Source of the DNA: an uncultured Chloroflexus sp.
Lineage (GTDB): Bacteria > Chloroflexota > Chloroflexia > Chloroflexales > Chloroflexaceae
DNA: 64,000 nt
Direction: 5' to 3'
NCBI RefSeq assembly: GCF_937951745.1
Contig: NZ_CALFBQ010000039.1
Location: 1 to 64,000, forward strand
Below, piece by piece: positions 50,579 to 59,955 of this stretch. Below the pieces are notes generated by a model. It was not told the origin of the DNA, searched no databases, and worked only from the letters and a program-made list of their open reading frames with translations. The first letter of the stretch is position 1. Every line of letters starts with the position of its first letter. A program made the position numbers and the translations under genes.

Positions 50579-51472
50579 ATGGCAGAGATTCAGGGCATTA
50601 TCAGCGCAATGCTCACTCCATTCACCAGCGATGTCGGCCCGGTTGATTATGAATGGCTGCCGGGATATGTACAATTTCTGGCTGATGGCGGCATGCATGG
50701 CGTCCTTGCACTCGGTACTACCGGTGAAGGGCCATCGATGAGCGTCGCTGAACGCATACGAACGCTTGAGATCATTATGCAACACCGTAGTGAACTAAGC
50801 GTCATTGCCGGTACCGGCTGCGCGGCGCTCACCGATACGATTGCGCTGAGCCGGGCAGCGGTTGAGTTAGGGGTTGATGCGATTCTGGTGATGCCGCCAT
50901 TTTATATTAAGCAACCGAGCGAGACCGGTATCTTGGCCTATTTTCGCGCTCTCTGCGACGCATTGCCGGCGGATGCGCGGGTCATGCTCTACCACATCCC
51001 GCAAGTGACCGGGGTACCAATCACGACCACAATTATCGATGGCCTGCTCGATAGCCATCCCGGCCAGTTCTTTGGCCTTAAAGATAGCAGCGGCGATTGG
51101 GAGCATTCCAAGATGCTGATCGACCGTTACCCGCAATTGCGCATCTTCACTGGCAGCGACCGCCTCATCGCCCGCGCGCTGGCCGATGGCGCCGCCGGCG
51201 CGATTACCGCTCTTTCCAGCGCTTTCCCCCGCCTTGCCCGCGCCGTGTTCGATGCTTACCACAACGGCGGTGATGTCTCGGCAGCCCAAGCTCGTCTCAG
51301 CGCTGTGCGCGACCTGATCGATCCGATCAATACCCCGACGGCGCTTAAAGCCGCGTTGGCTTGGACAAGCAACTTGCCCGAAACAGCGCTGCGCTTGCCG
51401 CTCATGCCGCTCAGTAATGAGGAAGCTGCTGCGCTGCGTGCCGCTTACGAACGCATTATGGCCGGAGAATAA
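50579..51472 (+). CDS. DapA-family aldolase/lyase
   Basis: 297-aa TIM-barrel of the dihydrodipicolinate synthase/N-acetylneuraminate lyase family. Visible catalytic residues: GTTGEG (Thr47, Thr48), Tyr138 in MLYHIP and Schiff-base Lys168 in FGLKDSSGD. The Arg that true DapA uses to bind the substrate carboxylate (usual NVPSRTG) is replaced: the sequence reads HIPQVTGVP. So 4-hydroxy-tetrahydrodipicolinate synthase is possible but another keto-acid aldolase is as likely. GGAGGAG precedes ATG 50579. Neighbours do not settle the pathway, though DAHP synthase and aspartate kinase lie downstream. Confidence 0.85.
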   Translation: MAEIQGIISAMLTPFTSDVGPVDYEWLPGYVQFLADGGMHGVLALGTTGEGPSMSVAERIRTLEIIMQHRSELSVIAGTGCAALTDTIALSRAAVELGVDAILVMPPFYIKQPSETGILAYFRALCDALPADARVMLYHIPQVTGVPITTTIIDGLLDSHPGQFFGLKDSSGDWEHSKMLIDRYPQLRIFTGSDRLIARALADGAAGAITALSSAFPRLARAVFDAYHNGGDVSAAQARLSAVRDLIDPINTPTALKAALAWTSNLPETALRLPLMPLSNEEAAALRAAYERIMAGE

Positions 51473-51560
51473 ATGACTATCGCAGAGAACACAGCCCCAT
51501 CCCGCGCTGCGCGCTCGCTGCAATTCGCGGTATACTAGTACCGGCCATTTGAATACCAGA

Positions 51561-51596
51561 CGCGAAGACGCAGAGGCACGTACCTCTGTCTTTGCG
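51561..51596. repeat. AACGCAAAGACGC-family palindrome before the DAHP synthase gene
   Basis: CGCGAAGACGCAGAGG (51561-51576) and CCTCTGTCTTTGCG (51583-51596) are inverted halves around CACGTA. It ends 26 nt before the DAHP synthase start and would form a hairpin in its leader. Confidence 0.6.
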
Positions 51597-51621
51597 TTTT
51601 CTCTTAGTTAGCATACGCCCT

Positions 51622-52677
51622 ATGAACCAGACGCCATTAGCAAACCTGCACGTCCGCGAATTGACGCCGTTGCAACCGCCGCGTGCGCTCAAGACCGAGT
51701 TACCCATTACCCCTACTGCGGCCCAAACCGTCGCCGAGGCCCGCGCCGCGATTCGCCGCATTCTGCGCGGCGACGACCAGCGTCGGATTATAGTCGTCGG
51801 CCCGTGCTCAATCCATGATCCCGAAGCGGCGCTCGACTACGCCCGTCGCTTGCAAGCCCTCCAACAGCCGCTCAGTGATCAGTTGCTGATCGTGATGCGC
51901 ACCTACCTCGAAAAACCGCGCACGACCGTCGGCTGGCGCGGTCTGATTAACGATCCCCACCTCGACGGTTCGTTCGATATGGCAGCCGGCCTGCGCATCG
52001 CCCGCCAACTGTTGCTGGCGATTAATGAATTAGGTGTGCCAGTCGCCACCGAGATGCTCGACCCGATCAGCCCGCAGTACCTCGACGATCAGATCAGCCT
52101 CGCCACCATCGGCGCCCGCACCAGCGAAGCCCAAACCCACCGCGCGCTGGCCAGCGGCGTCTCGATGCCGGTCGGCTTCAAAAACGGCACCGATGGCGGG
52201 ATCCAAGTCGCCGTCAACGCCTGCGTCTCAGCGGCGGTGCCGCACAGCTTCCTCGGCATTGATGAAGACGGCCGCAGCGGCGTGGTGCGCACCACCGGCA
52301 ACCCCGACAGCTTCGTGATATTGCGCGGTGGTCGCCACGGCCCCAACTATCACCTTGAGTATGTCGTGCAAGCGACGCGCCTAATGCGCGAAGCTGAACT
52401 GACACCCGCAGTCATGATCGACTGTAGCCACGCCAACTCCGGCGGCGATTTCCGCCGCCAAGAAGCCGTCTGGCAGACGGTGCTCGGCTATATGGTCGAA
52501 GAGAATCTGCCGATCATCGGTATGATGCTTGAGAGTAATCTGTTCGAGGGTAAGCAACCACTCGTCGCCGACCGCAGCGCCCTCAAGTACGGCGTCTCGC
52601 TAACCGATGGCTGCGTCGGCTGGGATACCACCGAGCGTCTTCTTTACGAAGCGCATCTAGCGCTGAGCAGACGGTAA
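51622..52677 (+). CDS. 3-Deoxy-7-phosphoheptulonate synthase, class I
   Basis: 351-aa DAHP synthase of the AroF/G/H type: GPCSIHDPEAAL, MRTYLEKPRTTVGWRG, EMLDPISPQY, GFKNGTDGG, LRGGRHGPNY and the metal-binding DCSHANSGG. It condenses phosphoenolpyruvate and erythrose-4-phosphate, the entry to aromatic amino acids. No ACT or chorismate mutase domain is fused; feedback residues cannot be judged by eye. Start ATG 51622 preferred over an ATG ten codons earlier that lies in repeat-like DNA. Confidence 0.95.
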   Translation: MNQTPLANLHVRELTPLQPPRALKTELPITPTAAQTVAEARAAIRRILRGDDQRRIIVVGPCSIHDPEAALDYARRLQALQQPLSDQLLIVMRTYLEKPRTTVGWRGLINDPHLDGSFDMAAGLRIARQLLLAINELGVPVATEMLDPISPQYLDDQISLATIGARTSEAQTHRALASGVSMPVGFKNGTDGGIQVAVNACVSAAVPHSFLGIDEDGRSGVVRTTGNPDSFVILRGGRHGPNYHLEYVVQATRLMREAELTPAVMIDCSHANSGGDFRRQEAVWQTVLGYMVEENLPIIGMMLESNLFEGKQPLVADRSALKYGVSLTDGCVGWDTTERLLYEAHLALSRR

Positions 52678-52703
52678 TTCGGGACAGACACCGGCCACGT
52701 GGG

Positions 52704-52731
52704 GGAACGCCGCACCGCTGTGCGGCGTTCC
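52704..52731. terminator. Bidirectional hairpin between DAHP synthase and aspartate kinase genes
   Basis: GGAACGCCGCAC (52704-52715) and GTGCGGCGTTCC (52720-52731) form a perfect 12-bp stem with CGCT loop, between convergent genes. A weaker related dyad, GGAGCCGTAC with GTGCGGCTTTCC, follows at about 52748-52772. Confidence 0.6.
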
Positions 52732-52809
52732 GTTCCCACAATATGCGGGAGCCGTACCACCGTGCGGCTTTCCGAAACGATTCGTTACCCCTTTCGTTCA
52801 TTCAGTCGT

Positions 52810-54228
52810 TTATTCGTTCCCCTCATTCGTTGTCACGAAAGCCCCATGCACCGCCCGCACCGCCTTATCGGCGTCTGCTTCTGAGACGACCAGCGAGATA
52901 TTATTCTCGGTGCTGCCTTGCGCGATCGCGATCACGTTCACCCCCGCCGCGCCGAGCGCGCCAAACACCCGCCCGGCAATCCCCGGCGTGCCGCGCATGC
53001 CTGACCCTACTACAGCTACAATCACAACTGGCGCAATCGTGCCGATATGCTCGACATCATGGGCGGCAAATTCGCGATCAAGCTCGCAACGCAGCTCGTT
53101 GACCACTTTAGTCGCTTCGTCACCCGGCACTGCAAAACAGACGCTCTGCTCGCTGCTGGCTTGCGAGATCAGCAAAACATTTGCGCCAGCCCGCGCCACT
53201 GCACCAAAGATGCGCGCCGCCACCCCCGTGAGGCCCAGCATGCCCGGCCCGCCAACGGTAATCAGACTTAACCCTTTGATCGCCGTAATTGCCCGCACAC
53301 TCTCGCCATCGCCCTCGGCGTCAATCAACGTACCCGGATGGCTGGGGTTGAAGGTGTTGCGAATGCGGATCGGGATGCGGCGATGCACCAGCGGCAGCAC
53401 CGTCTTGGGGTGCAGCACATTCGCCCCGTAGTACGCCATCTCACCCATCTCAGCATACGAGAGCCGGGGCAGGGTGCGCGCTTCCGGTACGACTTTCGGA
53501 TTCGCCGACAACACCCCGTCCACTTCTTTCCAGAACCATACCTCATCGGCATCGAGGTCGGCGCCGAGGATGGCGCAGGTGTAGTCAGAACCACCCCGGC
53601 CCAACGTCGTCGGTACGCCGGCCCGCGTCGCGCCGATAAAGCCGGTCACCACCGGCACCCGCTTCGCCGCCAGCAACGGCAACAACCGCGCCCGGCTGCG
53701 TTCGCGGGTGTCAGGTTCGATTGGTGACGCATTGCCATAGCGGTCGTCAGTTACGATCAACTCGGTGGCATCGATTGCCTCAGCGTCGATCCCAGCACTC
53801 CGCAGGGCCGCCGCAATCAGCCGCGCATTGAGCCGCTCACCCAACCCGCTGAACAGATCGAGCGCCCTCGGCGTCAGTTCGCCGAGCACCGCGATGCTAC
53901 GCGACAGATCGCTCATGTAGTCAAGCATTGCCCGAATTTCTGGCTCAAGCGCCGCCCGCTCGGCCGGCGTCACCAACTCGGCGGCGACCCGCATGTGGAG
54001 TTCGAGCAACCGCGGCGCTACCTGCGCCGTGGCATCGCCATTGCCCGCCGCCGCTGCCTTCGCCGCCGCGATTAAGGTGTCGGTGGTGCGCAGATCAGGT
54101 GCGTTCATCGCCGATACCACTACCACCACCTCATGCTCGCGGGCATGCGTGCCGACAATCTCTGTCACCCGCCGGATCGCGTCGGCGCTGCCAACCGAGG
54201 TGCCGCCAAATTTCATCACCAGCCGCAT
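52810..54228 (-). CDS. lysC: Aspartate kinase
   Basis: 472-aa monofunctional aspartokinase. The N-terminal kinase begins MRLVMKFGGTSVGSADAIRR, with GFIGATRAGVPTTLGRGGSDYT and VDGVLSANP; two ACT domains follow (about 315-385 and 395-465) for feedback by lysine and/or threonine. First step of the Lys/Thr/Met pathway. ATG 54228 has AAGGAG upstream; a longer frame is rejected. No lysine riboswitch is seen in the leader. Convergent with DAHP synthase. Confidence 0.95.
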   Translation of the reverse strand: MRLVMKFGGTSVGSADAIRRVTEIVGTHAREHEVVVVVSAMNAPDLRTTDTLIAAAKAAAAGNGDATAQVAPRLLELHMRVAAELVTPAERAALEPEIRAMLDYMSDLSRSIAVLGELTPRALDLFSGLGERLNARLIAAALRSAGIDAEAIDATELIVTDDRYGNASPIEPDTRERSRARLLPLLAAKRVPVVTGFIGATRAGVPTTLGRGGSDYTCAILGADLDADEVWFWKEVDGVLSANPKVVPEARTLPRLSYAEMGEMAYYGANVLHPKTVLPLVHRRIPIRIRNTFNPSHPGTLIDAEGDGESVRAITAIKGLSLITVGGPGMLGLTGVAARIFGAVARAGANVLLISQASSEQSVCFAVPGDEATKVVNELRCELDREFAAHDVEHIGTIAPVVIVAVVGSGMRGTPGIAGRVFGALGAAGVNVIAIAQGSTENNISLVVSEADADKAVRAVHGAFVTTNEGNE

Positions 54229-54312
54229 AAGCTTGTCTCCTTCTTGCGCTAACAAAAAACGTCACGGCGCGCAATCTGCGCATCACCGCGACGTGGATAC
54301 CGTTATGAATTC

Positions 54313-54431
54313 AAACGCAAAGACGCCACCCAAAGATGAGCCGTTTTTAGCGCGAAGACGCTAAGTATCTAGAGCTTAGCTCACTCTCGCACACCCTCTT
54401 AAAACCTCTGCGTGCTTTGCGCCTTTGCGTT
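54313..54431. repeat. ~119-bp element with AAACGCAAAGACGCC/GCGCCTTTGCGTT inverted ends
   Basis: AAACGCAAAGACGCC (54313-54327) and GCGCCTTTGCGTT (54419-54431) are near-complementary ends; inside are GCGCGAAGACGC and the dyad CTAAG/CTTAG. It fills the lysC-oxidoreductase spacer and resembles a miniature inverted-repeat element, although no transposase is present. Confidence 0.55.
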
Positions 54432-54440
54432 GATCCCTTG

Positions 54441-55409
54441 CTACGGGATAAGCAACAGCTTCCCGCTCGTCGCCCGGCTCGCCAAGGCGATCTGCGCCTC
54501 GGCTGCCTCAGCCAGCGGATAGCGCCGGTCGATCCGCACCTGCAATTCACCTGCCCCGATCCACGTGAACAGATCACTCGCCCGCCAGCGCAATTCTTCT
54601 GGCGTCGCGATGTAGTGAAAGAGGGTAGGCCGGGTCATAAACAACGACCCCTTGCTGCTGAGCGTCAGCGGTGAAATCGGTGGCACCGGCCCGCTGGCAT
54701 TGCCGAAGGTGACAAACATCCCGCGCGGGCGCAAGCTGTCGAGGCTGCCTTCCACCGTGCTCGCCCCCACCGAGTCGTAAACCACGTCAACCCCCCGCCC
54801 GTTGGTAAACGCCCGCGCCCGCTCGACAAATGACTCGCGCGTATAGATCACCACCTCGTCGGCGCCGGCAGCGCGGGCCAGCGCCGCCTTTTCTTCAGTT
54901 GAGACTGTACCAATCACCCGCGCCCCCAGCCGTTTCGCGATCTGGATCAGCAACAGGCCGACCCCGCCGGCAGCGGCATGCACGAGACACGTGTCACCCG
55001 CTTTTAAAGGAAACGTGCTAAAGGTGAGATAATGCGCCGTCATGCCCTGCAACAGTACCGCTGCTGCGGTTTCGAGATCAACATTATCAGGCACCCGCAC
55101 CAGCTTATCGGCTGGCGCCAGCGCATATTCGGCATAGCCACCGAGAGCGGTCACACACCCCACCCGGTCGCCAACCGCCCACTCGCTGACACCTTCACCG
55201 ACCGCATCGACCGTGCCGGCCACCTCCAGACCCAGCGTGAACGGTAACGGCTGCGGGTAGAGACCGCTGCGATGGTAGATGTCGATAAAATTGACTCCTG
55301 CCGCCGCCACTTTTACCCGCACTTGCCCCGGCGCTGGCGCCGGCGCTGGAATATCGACCAATTGCAACTGCTCTGGCCCGCCGGTCTGATGGATCTGGAT
55401 TGCCCGCAT
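54441..55409 (-). CDS. Zinc-independent quinone oxidoreductase (MDR superfamily)
   Basis: 322-aa NADPH:quinone reductase-type protein: [39 protein letters not shown] and the nucleotide loop [20 protein letters not shown]. The zinc ligands of alcohol dehydrogenases are absent. It likely reduces quinones or enones with NADPH. GAGGTACCACC precedes ATG 55409. A TATAGT-like element occurs upstream at about 55458-55463, without a clear -35. Confidence 0.9.
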   Translation of the reverse strand: MRAIQIHQTGGPEQLQLVDIPAPAPAPGQVRVKVAAAGVNFIDIYHRSGLYPQPLPFTLGLEVAGTVDAVGEGVSEWAVGDRVGCVTALGGYAEYALAPADKLVRVPDNVDLETAAAVLLQGMTAHYLTFSTFPLKAGDTCLVHAAAGGVGLLLIQIAKRLGARVIGTVSTEEKAALARAAGADEVVIYTRESFVERARAFTNGRGVDVVYDSVGASTVEGSLDSLRPRGMFVTFGNASGPVPPISPLTLSSKGSLFMTRPTLFHYIATPEELRWRASDLFTWIGAGELQVRIDRRYPLAEAAEAQIALASRATSGKLLLIP

Positions 55410-55767
55410 GGTGGTACCTCACTGCAAGCTCGCCCTTGCGCTCGAATCAAAAACCGACCTATACTATAACATAGCGTCACTGCTCTGGTGTTGGCAGGTA
55501 CAGACTGCCACAAATGGATTGCGCTAGCGGACCGGCTGCGCCCATCCCAGTTGTCCAAACGAGCAGACGTGCTTAACATTTTGCAGGTTTATCTCGAGAA
55601 GCTGCAACAGCCTAGCTGCTGTACACCGCTAAGGTTCTAGTTTGGACGGCTCAGATGCTGCATTCTACAGCTATCGTTATCGGTCAATTCACAGGCTGTA
55701 ACCGTCTATTCGCTGCTCGCAGCAGCGGGTGATTAGCAATATCGCAAGATCACACCACCCGCTCGCA
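55410..55767. other. Spacer between the oxidoreductase and methyltransferase genes
   Basis: No gene is seen. CGCTGCT/AGCAGCG (55711-55717 with 55721-55727, loop CGC) forms a hairpin, and GCAATATCGC...GCTCGCAATGAC (about 55736-55772) is a degenerate CATTGCGAG element that includes the proposed start codon of the next gene. Confidence 0.45.
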
Positions 55768-56421
55768 ATGACTAACCAGATGGGGGCAATAGTGCGCCAA
55801 AGCGGTCTTCCACCTGAATACTTCGAGCGATACGATGAGAGCGATGATCGTCTTTTCTATCTCTACCCCCGTCTCACTGCTCATATTGATGAACTGGCCC
55901 GCTGCGCCGTGACACAGTTGATCCGCGAGGAACTGCCCCACGGCGGTTGCCTACTCGACCTGATGAGCAGTTATGTCAGCCATCTGCCAACTGATATTCC
56001 GCTGACCCGCGTGGTTGGACTTGGTCTCAACGAAGACGAGATGCGGCTCAACCCGCAGCTCCACGAATATGTCGTCCACGACCTCAACGACAACCCGCAG
56101 TTACCCTTTGCCGACGCCACCTTTGACGGTGTCGTTTGCACCGTCTCCGTCCAATATATGACTCGCCCGGTCGAGGTCTTCGCCGAGGTGGCCCGCATCC
56201 TCAAACCGGGAGGACCCTTCATCGTCACCTTTTCCAACCGCTGCTTCCCAAGTAAAGCAGTGCGAGTCTGGTTAGCCACCAACGACCGCCAACACATGGA
56301 GTTGGTGCGTTACTACTTCGAGCTGGCCGGTGGCTTTGAACAGATCCGGTGTCTTGACCGTTCGCCCCATCATTGGCTGAGCGATCCTCTCTACGCCGTT
56401 GTTGGGCGACGAGTGGTATAA
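55768..56421 (+). CDS. SAM-dependent methyltransferase (class I)
   Basis: 217-aa protein. Motif I is modified (CLLDLMSSYVSHLP), then VVGLGLNEDEM, DLNDNPQLPFADATFDGVVC and motif post-I to III ILKPGGPFIVTFSNR. Substrate unknown; the methyltransferase type 11 fold is evident. Start ATG 55768 lies in a dispersed repeat and has no ribosome site; ATG 55780 or later starts are alternatives. It ends 38 nt before the CpXC-like gene. Confidence 0.8.
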   Translation: MTNQMGAIVRQSGLPPEYFERYDESDDRLFYLYPRLTAHIDELARCAVTQLIREELPHGGCLLDLMSSYVSHLPTDIPLTRVVGLGLNEDEMRLNPQLHEYVVHDLNDNPQLPFADATFDGVVCTVSVQYMTRPVEVFAEVARILKPGGPFIVTFSNRCFPSKAVRVWLATNDRQHMELVRYYFELAGGFEQIRCLDRSPHHWLSDPLYAVVGRRVV

Positions 56422-56459
56422 TCAGCGACGAACGAAATGGTAGACACTGGAGAAGATCA

Positions 56460-57767
56460 ATGCCTTCGGCCCCTCCTCAACCGGTTCAACTCGCTTGCCC
56501 ATCCTGCGGCACCCGCTTCCGCTCGCTGGTCTATACGATTGTTGATGGCGGCGAGCAACCCGAACTCAAAGCGGCGCTGCTCACCGGCCAACTGAATGTC
56601 GCCGTCTGTCCCGGCTGCGGGCTGGCCAGTATGCTCAGCGCGCCGTTGATTTATCACGATGCCGGTAAGCAGCTCTTTCTAGTGTACGTGCCGCAAGAGC
56701 TGAATAGCCAGCCCAAAGAGATTGAGCAATTCGTCGGCGATGCCTCGGCGTTTCTGATCCGTGCCTTACCCGCCGACGCGCCCCGCGGCTATCTGCTGGC
56801 GCCCCGCCGCTTTCTGACCCTACAATCGCTGATCGAAGCTATTTACGAAGCTGATGGCGTCTCTGCCGAAGACTTGCGCCGCCAAAATCGCTATGTTGAG
56901 ATTTTGACTGAGCTGGTCAATCTGGTTGAAGATGACGCGCAGTTTACTGAGGCGGCCCAACGCTACACTGCCGAGCTTACGCCGGAGTTTTTTGCCACCC
57001 TCGATGCATTTATCAACGCCACCAATGACGCGCAAGCTCACATGCGTGCGATGTTGATCAAGGTGCGCGAGAAGCTGCAAGCGCATGTCGCCCGCGCCGC
57101 CGCCTTGGCCGCCGCCGAAGAGGTGAAGGCCGCTATCGAGCGTCTCCGCACCGTCAGCGACGACGAGCTGTCTGCCGCTGTCCACGAATTGCGCCCGCTG
57201 ATCGATTACGGCTTTTTTGAATTGTGGACTGAGCAAATCGAGGCGGCAGAGGCTGCCGGCGATACCGCTACGGCCCAGATGCTCACCGCGCGGCGCGCGC
57301 GCATTCTTGAGCTGGTCGAAGAGATTGACCGCGCCGCTCAAGAGCTATTCGAGCGTGGCAGCGCCTTGATTGATGCCGTGCTGTCTACGCCTGATCCAGT
57401 AGCCGCTTTACGTGAACGGGCCGCTGAAGTGGATGAAGGCTTGCTGACAGTCATTTCGGCCAGTATTGCTGCCGCTCATCACGCCGGCAGTTTAGAACTG
57501 GTCGAGCAGCTTGAGAAGCTGGCGACCGCTGCGAAAGACATTATTGAGTCACGTCTCTCGCCCGAAGACCGCTTTATCAACGAGCTGCTCGCCCAAGAGA
57601 CAACGGCTGAGGCCACGCGCTTGCTGCGCAAGAATGTGACCAAGATCACACCTGACTTGGCTCGCCGCCTTAACGAGCGGACTGCCGAGGAAGAGAAACG
57701 CGCGAATCAAGCAGTTGCCGAACGATTACGCCAATTGGCCCGTGAAGCAAGTGCGTTGTTATTTTAA
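56460..57767 (+). CDS. CpXC domain protein with long helical C-terminal region
   Basis: 435 aa. The N terminus carries two CPxC zinc knuckles (ACPSCGTRF near residue 12 and VCPGCGLAS near 49), as in CpXC proteins, and a beta-rich domain to about 130. The remainder is helical and coiled-coil-like with many Ala/Glu/Arg. Function unknown; roles in protein or RNA binding are only suggested. GGAGAAG precedes ATG 56460. Followed by a strong hairpin at 57770-57804. Confidence 0.78.
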   Translation: MPSAPPQPVQLACPSCGTRFRSLVYTIVDGGEQPELKAALLTGQLNVAVCPGCGLASMLSAPLIYHDAGKQLFLVYVPQELNSQPKEIEQFVGDASAFLIRALPADAPRGYLLAPRRFLTLQSLIEAIYEADGVSAEDLRRQNRYVEILTELVNLVEDDAQFTEAAQRYTAELTPEFFATLDAFINATNDAQAHMRAMLIKVREKLQAHVARAAALAAAEEVKAAIERLRTVSDDELSAAVHELRPLIDYGFFELWTEQIEAAEAAGDTATAQMLTARRARILELVEEIDRAAQELFERGSALIDAVLSTPDPVAALRERAAEVDEGLLTVISASIAAAHHAGSLELVEQLEKLATAAKDIIESRLSPEDRFINELLAQETTAEATRLLRKNVTKITPDLARRLNERTAEEEKRANQAVAERLRQLAREASALLF

Positions 57768-57769
57768 TC

Positions 57770-57804
57770 ATCGTAGAGACGTTGCATTGCAACGTCTCTA
57801 CGAT
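57770..57804. terminator. Long palindromic hairpin between CpXC-like and GT9 genes
   Basis: ATCGTAGAGACGTTGC (57770-57785) and GCAACGTCTCTACGAT (57789-57804) form a perfect 16-bp stem with ATT loop, two nt after the stop. The GTAGAGACG...CGTCTCTAC core is a palindrome type known from intergenic repeats of cyanobacteria and other phyla. Confidence 0.65.
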
Positions 57805-57815
57805 ACATTCACGCT

Positions 57816-58964
57816 ATGCATCCCTCACTCTTGCGCCTGCTGGCCGCCGTAGCCCGTCCATTAGTGCGCCGTATGCCGGCCAATCCAGCGCAACGGGTGC
57901 TGATCATCAAACCCGATCACCTCGGTGATCTATTGCTGGCGACGCCGGCGCTGGCCGCGCTGCGAGAAGCGTTGCCCACCGCACACCTTACGGGGCTGGT
58001 CGGGCCATGGGCTGCCACGATGTGGCAGCGCTTGCCCGAACTCAACGCGCTCGAAACGCTGCCTTTTCCCGCCTTCGACCGCGCCGCCGCCAAACCGATG
58101 CCGCTCGCGCCGTATACCCTCTTGCTGCGCGCGGCATGGCGGCTGCGCCGACAGTGCTACGATGCGGCGCTCATCTTGCGTGATGACCATTGGTGGGGCG
58201 CAGCTCTCGCGCTACTGGCCGGTATTCCCCACCGGATCGGCTTTGCTCACCCGCTCTGCCAACCGTTGCTCAGCGTGGCATTGCCCTACGATCCCCGCCA
58301 GCACGTAACCCAACAGGCGCTCGACCTCGTTGCAGCTCTTACCAGCGCCAAGCCTGCGCCGGGGCCGCTGCGCTTCTCGCCTACACCCGCTGCACAGGAA
58401 TGGGCGAAGGCATGGCTCCACCACCATAGCGCGCCGGAGGCGCAGGTGATCATCCTCCATCCCGGCACTGGCGGCCCCACCAAACACTGGCTGCGCGAGC
58501 ACTGGATGCGCCTGATTCAAGGGTTGCGCCAACCGGGCCGGCGGATTGTCCTCACCGGCAGCCCCACCGAAGGCGCTGAGCTGGCCGCGATTGCCGCCGC
58601 CCAACCAGATGTATTGACGCTGAGCGCCGACCTCACTATCGACCGGCTCGCCGCCTTGCTTAGCTATGCCGCACTGGTGATTGGCGTTGATAGCGGCCCG
58701 CTCCATATCGCCGTCAGTCAAGGTGTGCCCACGATCCACCTCTTTGGGCCGAGCGATCCGCGCCGCTTCGGGCCGTGGGGTGATCCGGCCCGCCAGCGCG
58801 TGATCAGCGCCAACCTGCCGTGCAGCCCCTGCGGCGTCTTCGCCGCCTGCCCGCGTGCCACCGATCCACCCGAATGCATGGCGGCCATCCAACCGGCCCA
58901 CGTGCTGACCGTCGCGGAAACGATGTTACTGAACCAGCGTCGCCACACGCCCGCCCCACACTGA
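57816..58964 (+). CDS. Glycosyltransferase family 9 (heptosyltransferase-like)
   Basis: 382-aa GT-B enzyme: RVLIIKPDHLGDLLLATPAL at residues 27-46, HPGTGGPTKHW around 222, GVDSGPLHIAVSQGVPTIHLFGP split at 290-312. GT9 enzymes add heptose or other sugars from ADP or UDP donors; in phyla without classical LPS their acceptors are unknown. No ribosome site is obvious before ATG 57816. The C terminus has a CSPCGVFAACP Cys cluster. Confidence 0.9.
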   Translation: MHPSLLRLLAAVARPLVRRMPANPAQRVLIIKPDHLGDLLLATPALAALREALPTAHLTGLVGPWAATMWQRLPELNALETLPFPAFDRAAAKPMPLAPYTLLLRAAWRLRRQCYDAALILRDDHWWGAALALLAGIPHRIGFAHPLCQPLLSVALPYDPRQHVTQQALDLVAALTSAKPAPGPLRFSPTPAAQEWAKAWLHHHSAPEAQVIILHPGTGGPTKHWLREHWMRLIQGLRQPGRRIVLTGSPTEGAELAAIAAAQPDVLTLSADLTIDRLAALLSYAALVIGVDSGPLHIAVSQGVPTIHLFGPSDPRRFGPWGDPARQRVISANLPCSPCGVFAACPRATDPPECMAAIQPAHVLTVAETMLLNQRRHTPAPH

Positions 58965-59019
58965 AACGGTAATTTCCCTGCTACCGCGCCAATCGCAGTT
59001 TCGTCGCCGCGAAACCACA

Positions 59020-59048
59020 TTGACGTCGATTCGACCGCCTGCTACAAT
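59020..59048 (+). promoter_or_regulatory. Promoter of the LysM lipoprotein gene
   Basis: TTGACG (59020-59025), 17-nt spacer and TACAAT (59043-59048) form a near-consensus sigma70 promoter about 45 nt before the GTG start. Confidence 0.7.
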
Positions 59049-59092
59049 AATCTGTTGTGACCGCACAGGTGCCGATCAAGGGGGTGATTGTG

Positions 59093-59476
59093 GTGCGCCA
59101 AATGTGGCTTGGGATGATAGGGGCGCTTATGTTGTGCGCTAGTGTGGCATTGACTGCCTGCCTGCCCGATCCGCCGCCACGCAATCTGCCTACCCTGCCG
59201 GCCGTTCTCGACATTACACCCGCGCCAACCCTCGATATTGACGCTACGGCGACGGCCTACGCTAGCGCCCCGCGCCCAACACCAACGGTGGCGGCATTAT
59301 ACATCGTGCAAGCTGGCGATACACTCAGCGCCATCGCCGAGCGCTTCAGCGTCACCGTCGATGAGTTGGTCGCGGCCAACAATCTCACCGATCCCAACTT
59401 CATCCAACCCGGCCAAACCTTGCTGATTCCGTCGCTGATCGGCACCCCGCGCCCGGCGCTCACACCGACGCCGTAA
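59093..59476 (+). CDS. LysM domain lipoprotein
   Basis: About 127 aa. N-terminal lipoprotein signal with LTAC lipobox (Cys near residue 23), a Pro/Thr-rich linker and one LysM domain (YIVQAGDTLSAIAERFSV ... NFIQPGQTLLIP). LysM binds N-acetylglucosamine-containing glycans such as peptidoglycan, so an envelope-bound role is likely. AAGGGGG 6-12 nt before GTG 59093 supports this start; GTG 59090, GTG 59057 and ATG 59102 are alternatives. It has its own promoter. Confidence 0.8.
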   Translation: MRQMWLGMIGALMLCASVALTACLPDPPPRNLPTLPAVLDITPAPTLDIDATATAYASAPRPTPTVAALYIVQAGDTLSAIAERFSVTVDELVAANNLTDPNFIQPGQTLLIPSLIGTPRPALTPTP

Positions 59477-59533
59477 ACAACGACCTATGGAGTGCGGTAG
59501 TCCCACTGCCTCAATCATTATGTTCACTCTTCC

Positions 59534-59941
59534 CTACCGCACCGCCAACACCAGCCGCCAGCAATTGAGGTTACGGAACCGGCGGTACTGCAACGTATCA
59601 AGAATCGCGCCGGCAATCGCCAATCCACGCCCACTCTCGTGCCAATCCTCCGGGAGCGAGGTTACTATTGCCGGTCTCTCCCACGCGCGCCCTCGATCAA
59701 CCAACCGAGCCTCAATTCGCGCCGGGGTGAAACGCAACCGCAACTGAATTGGCCCATCGCCCGGCCTCACCGCATACTGCAAGATATTCGCCACCACTTC
59801 GGCTATCGCCGTGTTAAACCGTATCTGCGCCTCAGGCGCAACCCCGGCTTCATCCCAAAATGAAGCCAGTGCGGTATGCAACTGCTCAATCCCTTCTGAC
59901 GGCACGACGCTGAGTTCATACTGGCGCTCGATACGGTTCAT
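59534..59941 (-). CDS. RsbW-like anti-sigma/serine kinase (HATPase)
   Basis: 135-aa GHKL ATPase: N box FNTAIAEVVANILQYA, a modified G1 region LVDRGRAWE (DxGxG expected) and G2 ESGRGLAIAGAI. RsbW-type kinases phosphorylate a STAS antagonist and bind a sigma factor or other partner. The cognate antagonist gene lies 14 nt upstream. The altered G1 box may affect ATP binding. No sigma gene is adjacent, so the target is unknown. Confidence 0.88.
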   Translation of the reverse strand: MNRIERQYELSVVPSEGIEQLHTALASFWDEAGVAPEAQIRFNTAIAEVVANILQYAVRPGDGPIQLRLRFTPARIEARLVDRGRAWERPAIVTSLPEDWHESGRGLAIAGAILDTLQYRRFRNLNCWRLVLAVR

Positions 59942-59955
59942 AGCGCATCTCAGAA

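Noticed and set aside
54228-54312. Lysine riboswitch before lysC
   Set aside because: The leader is under 90 nt and lacks the conserved L-box blocks.
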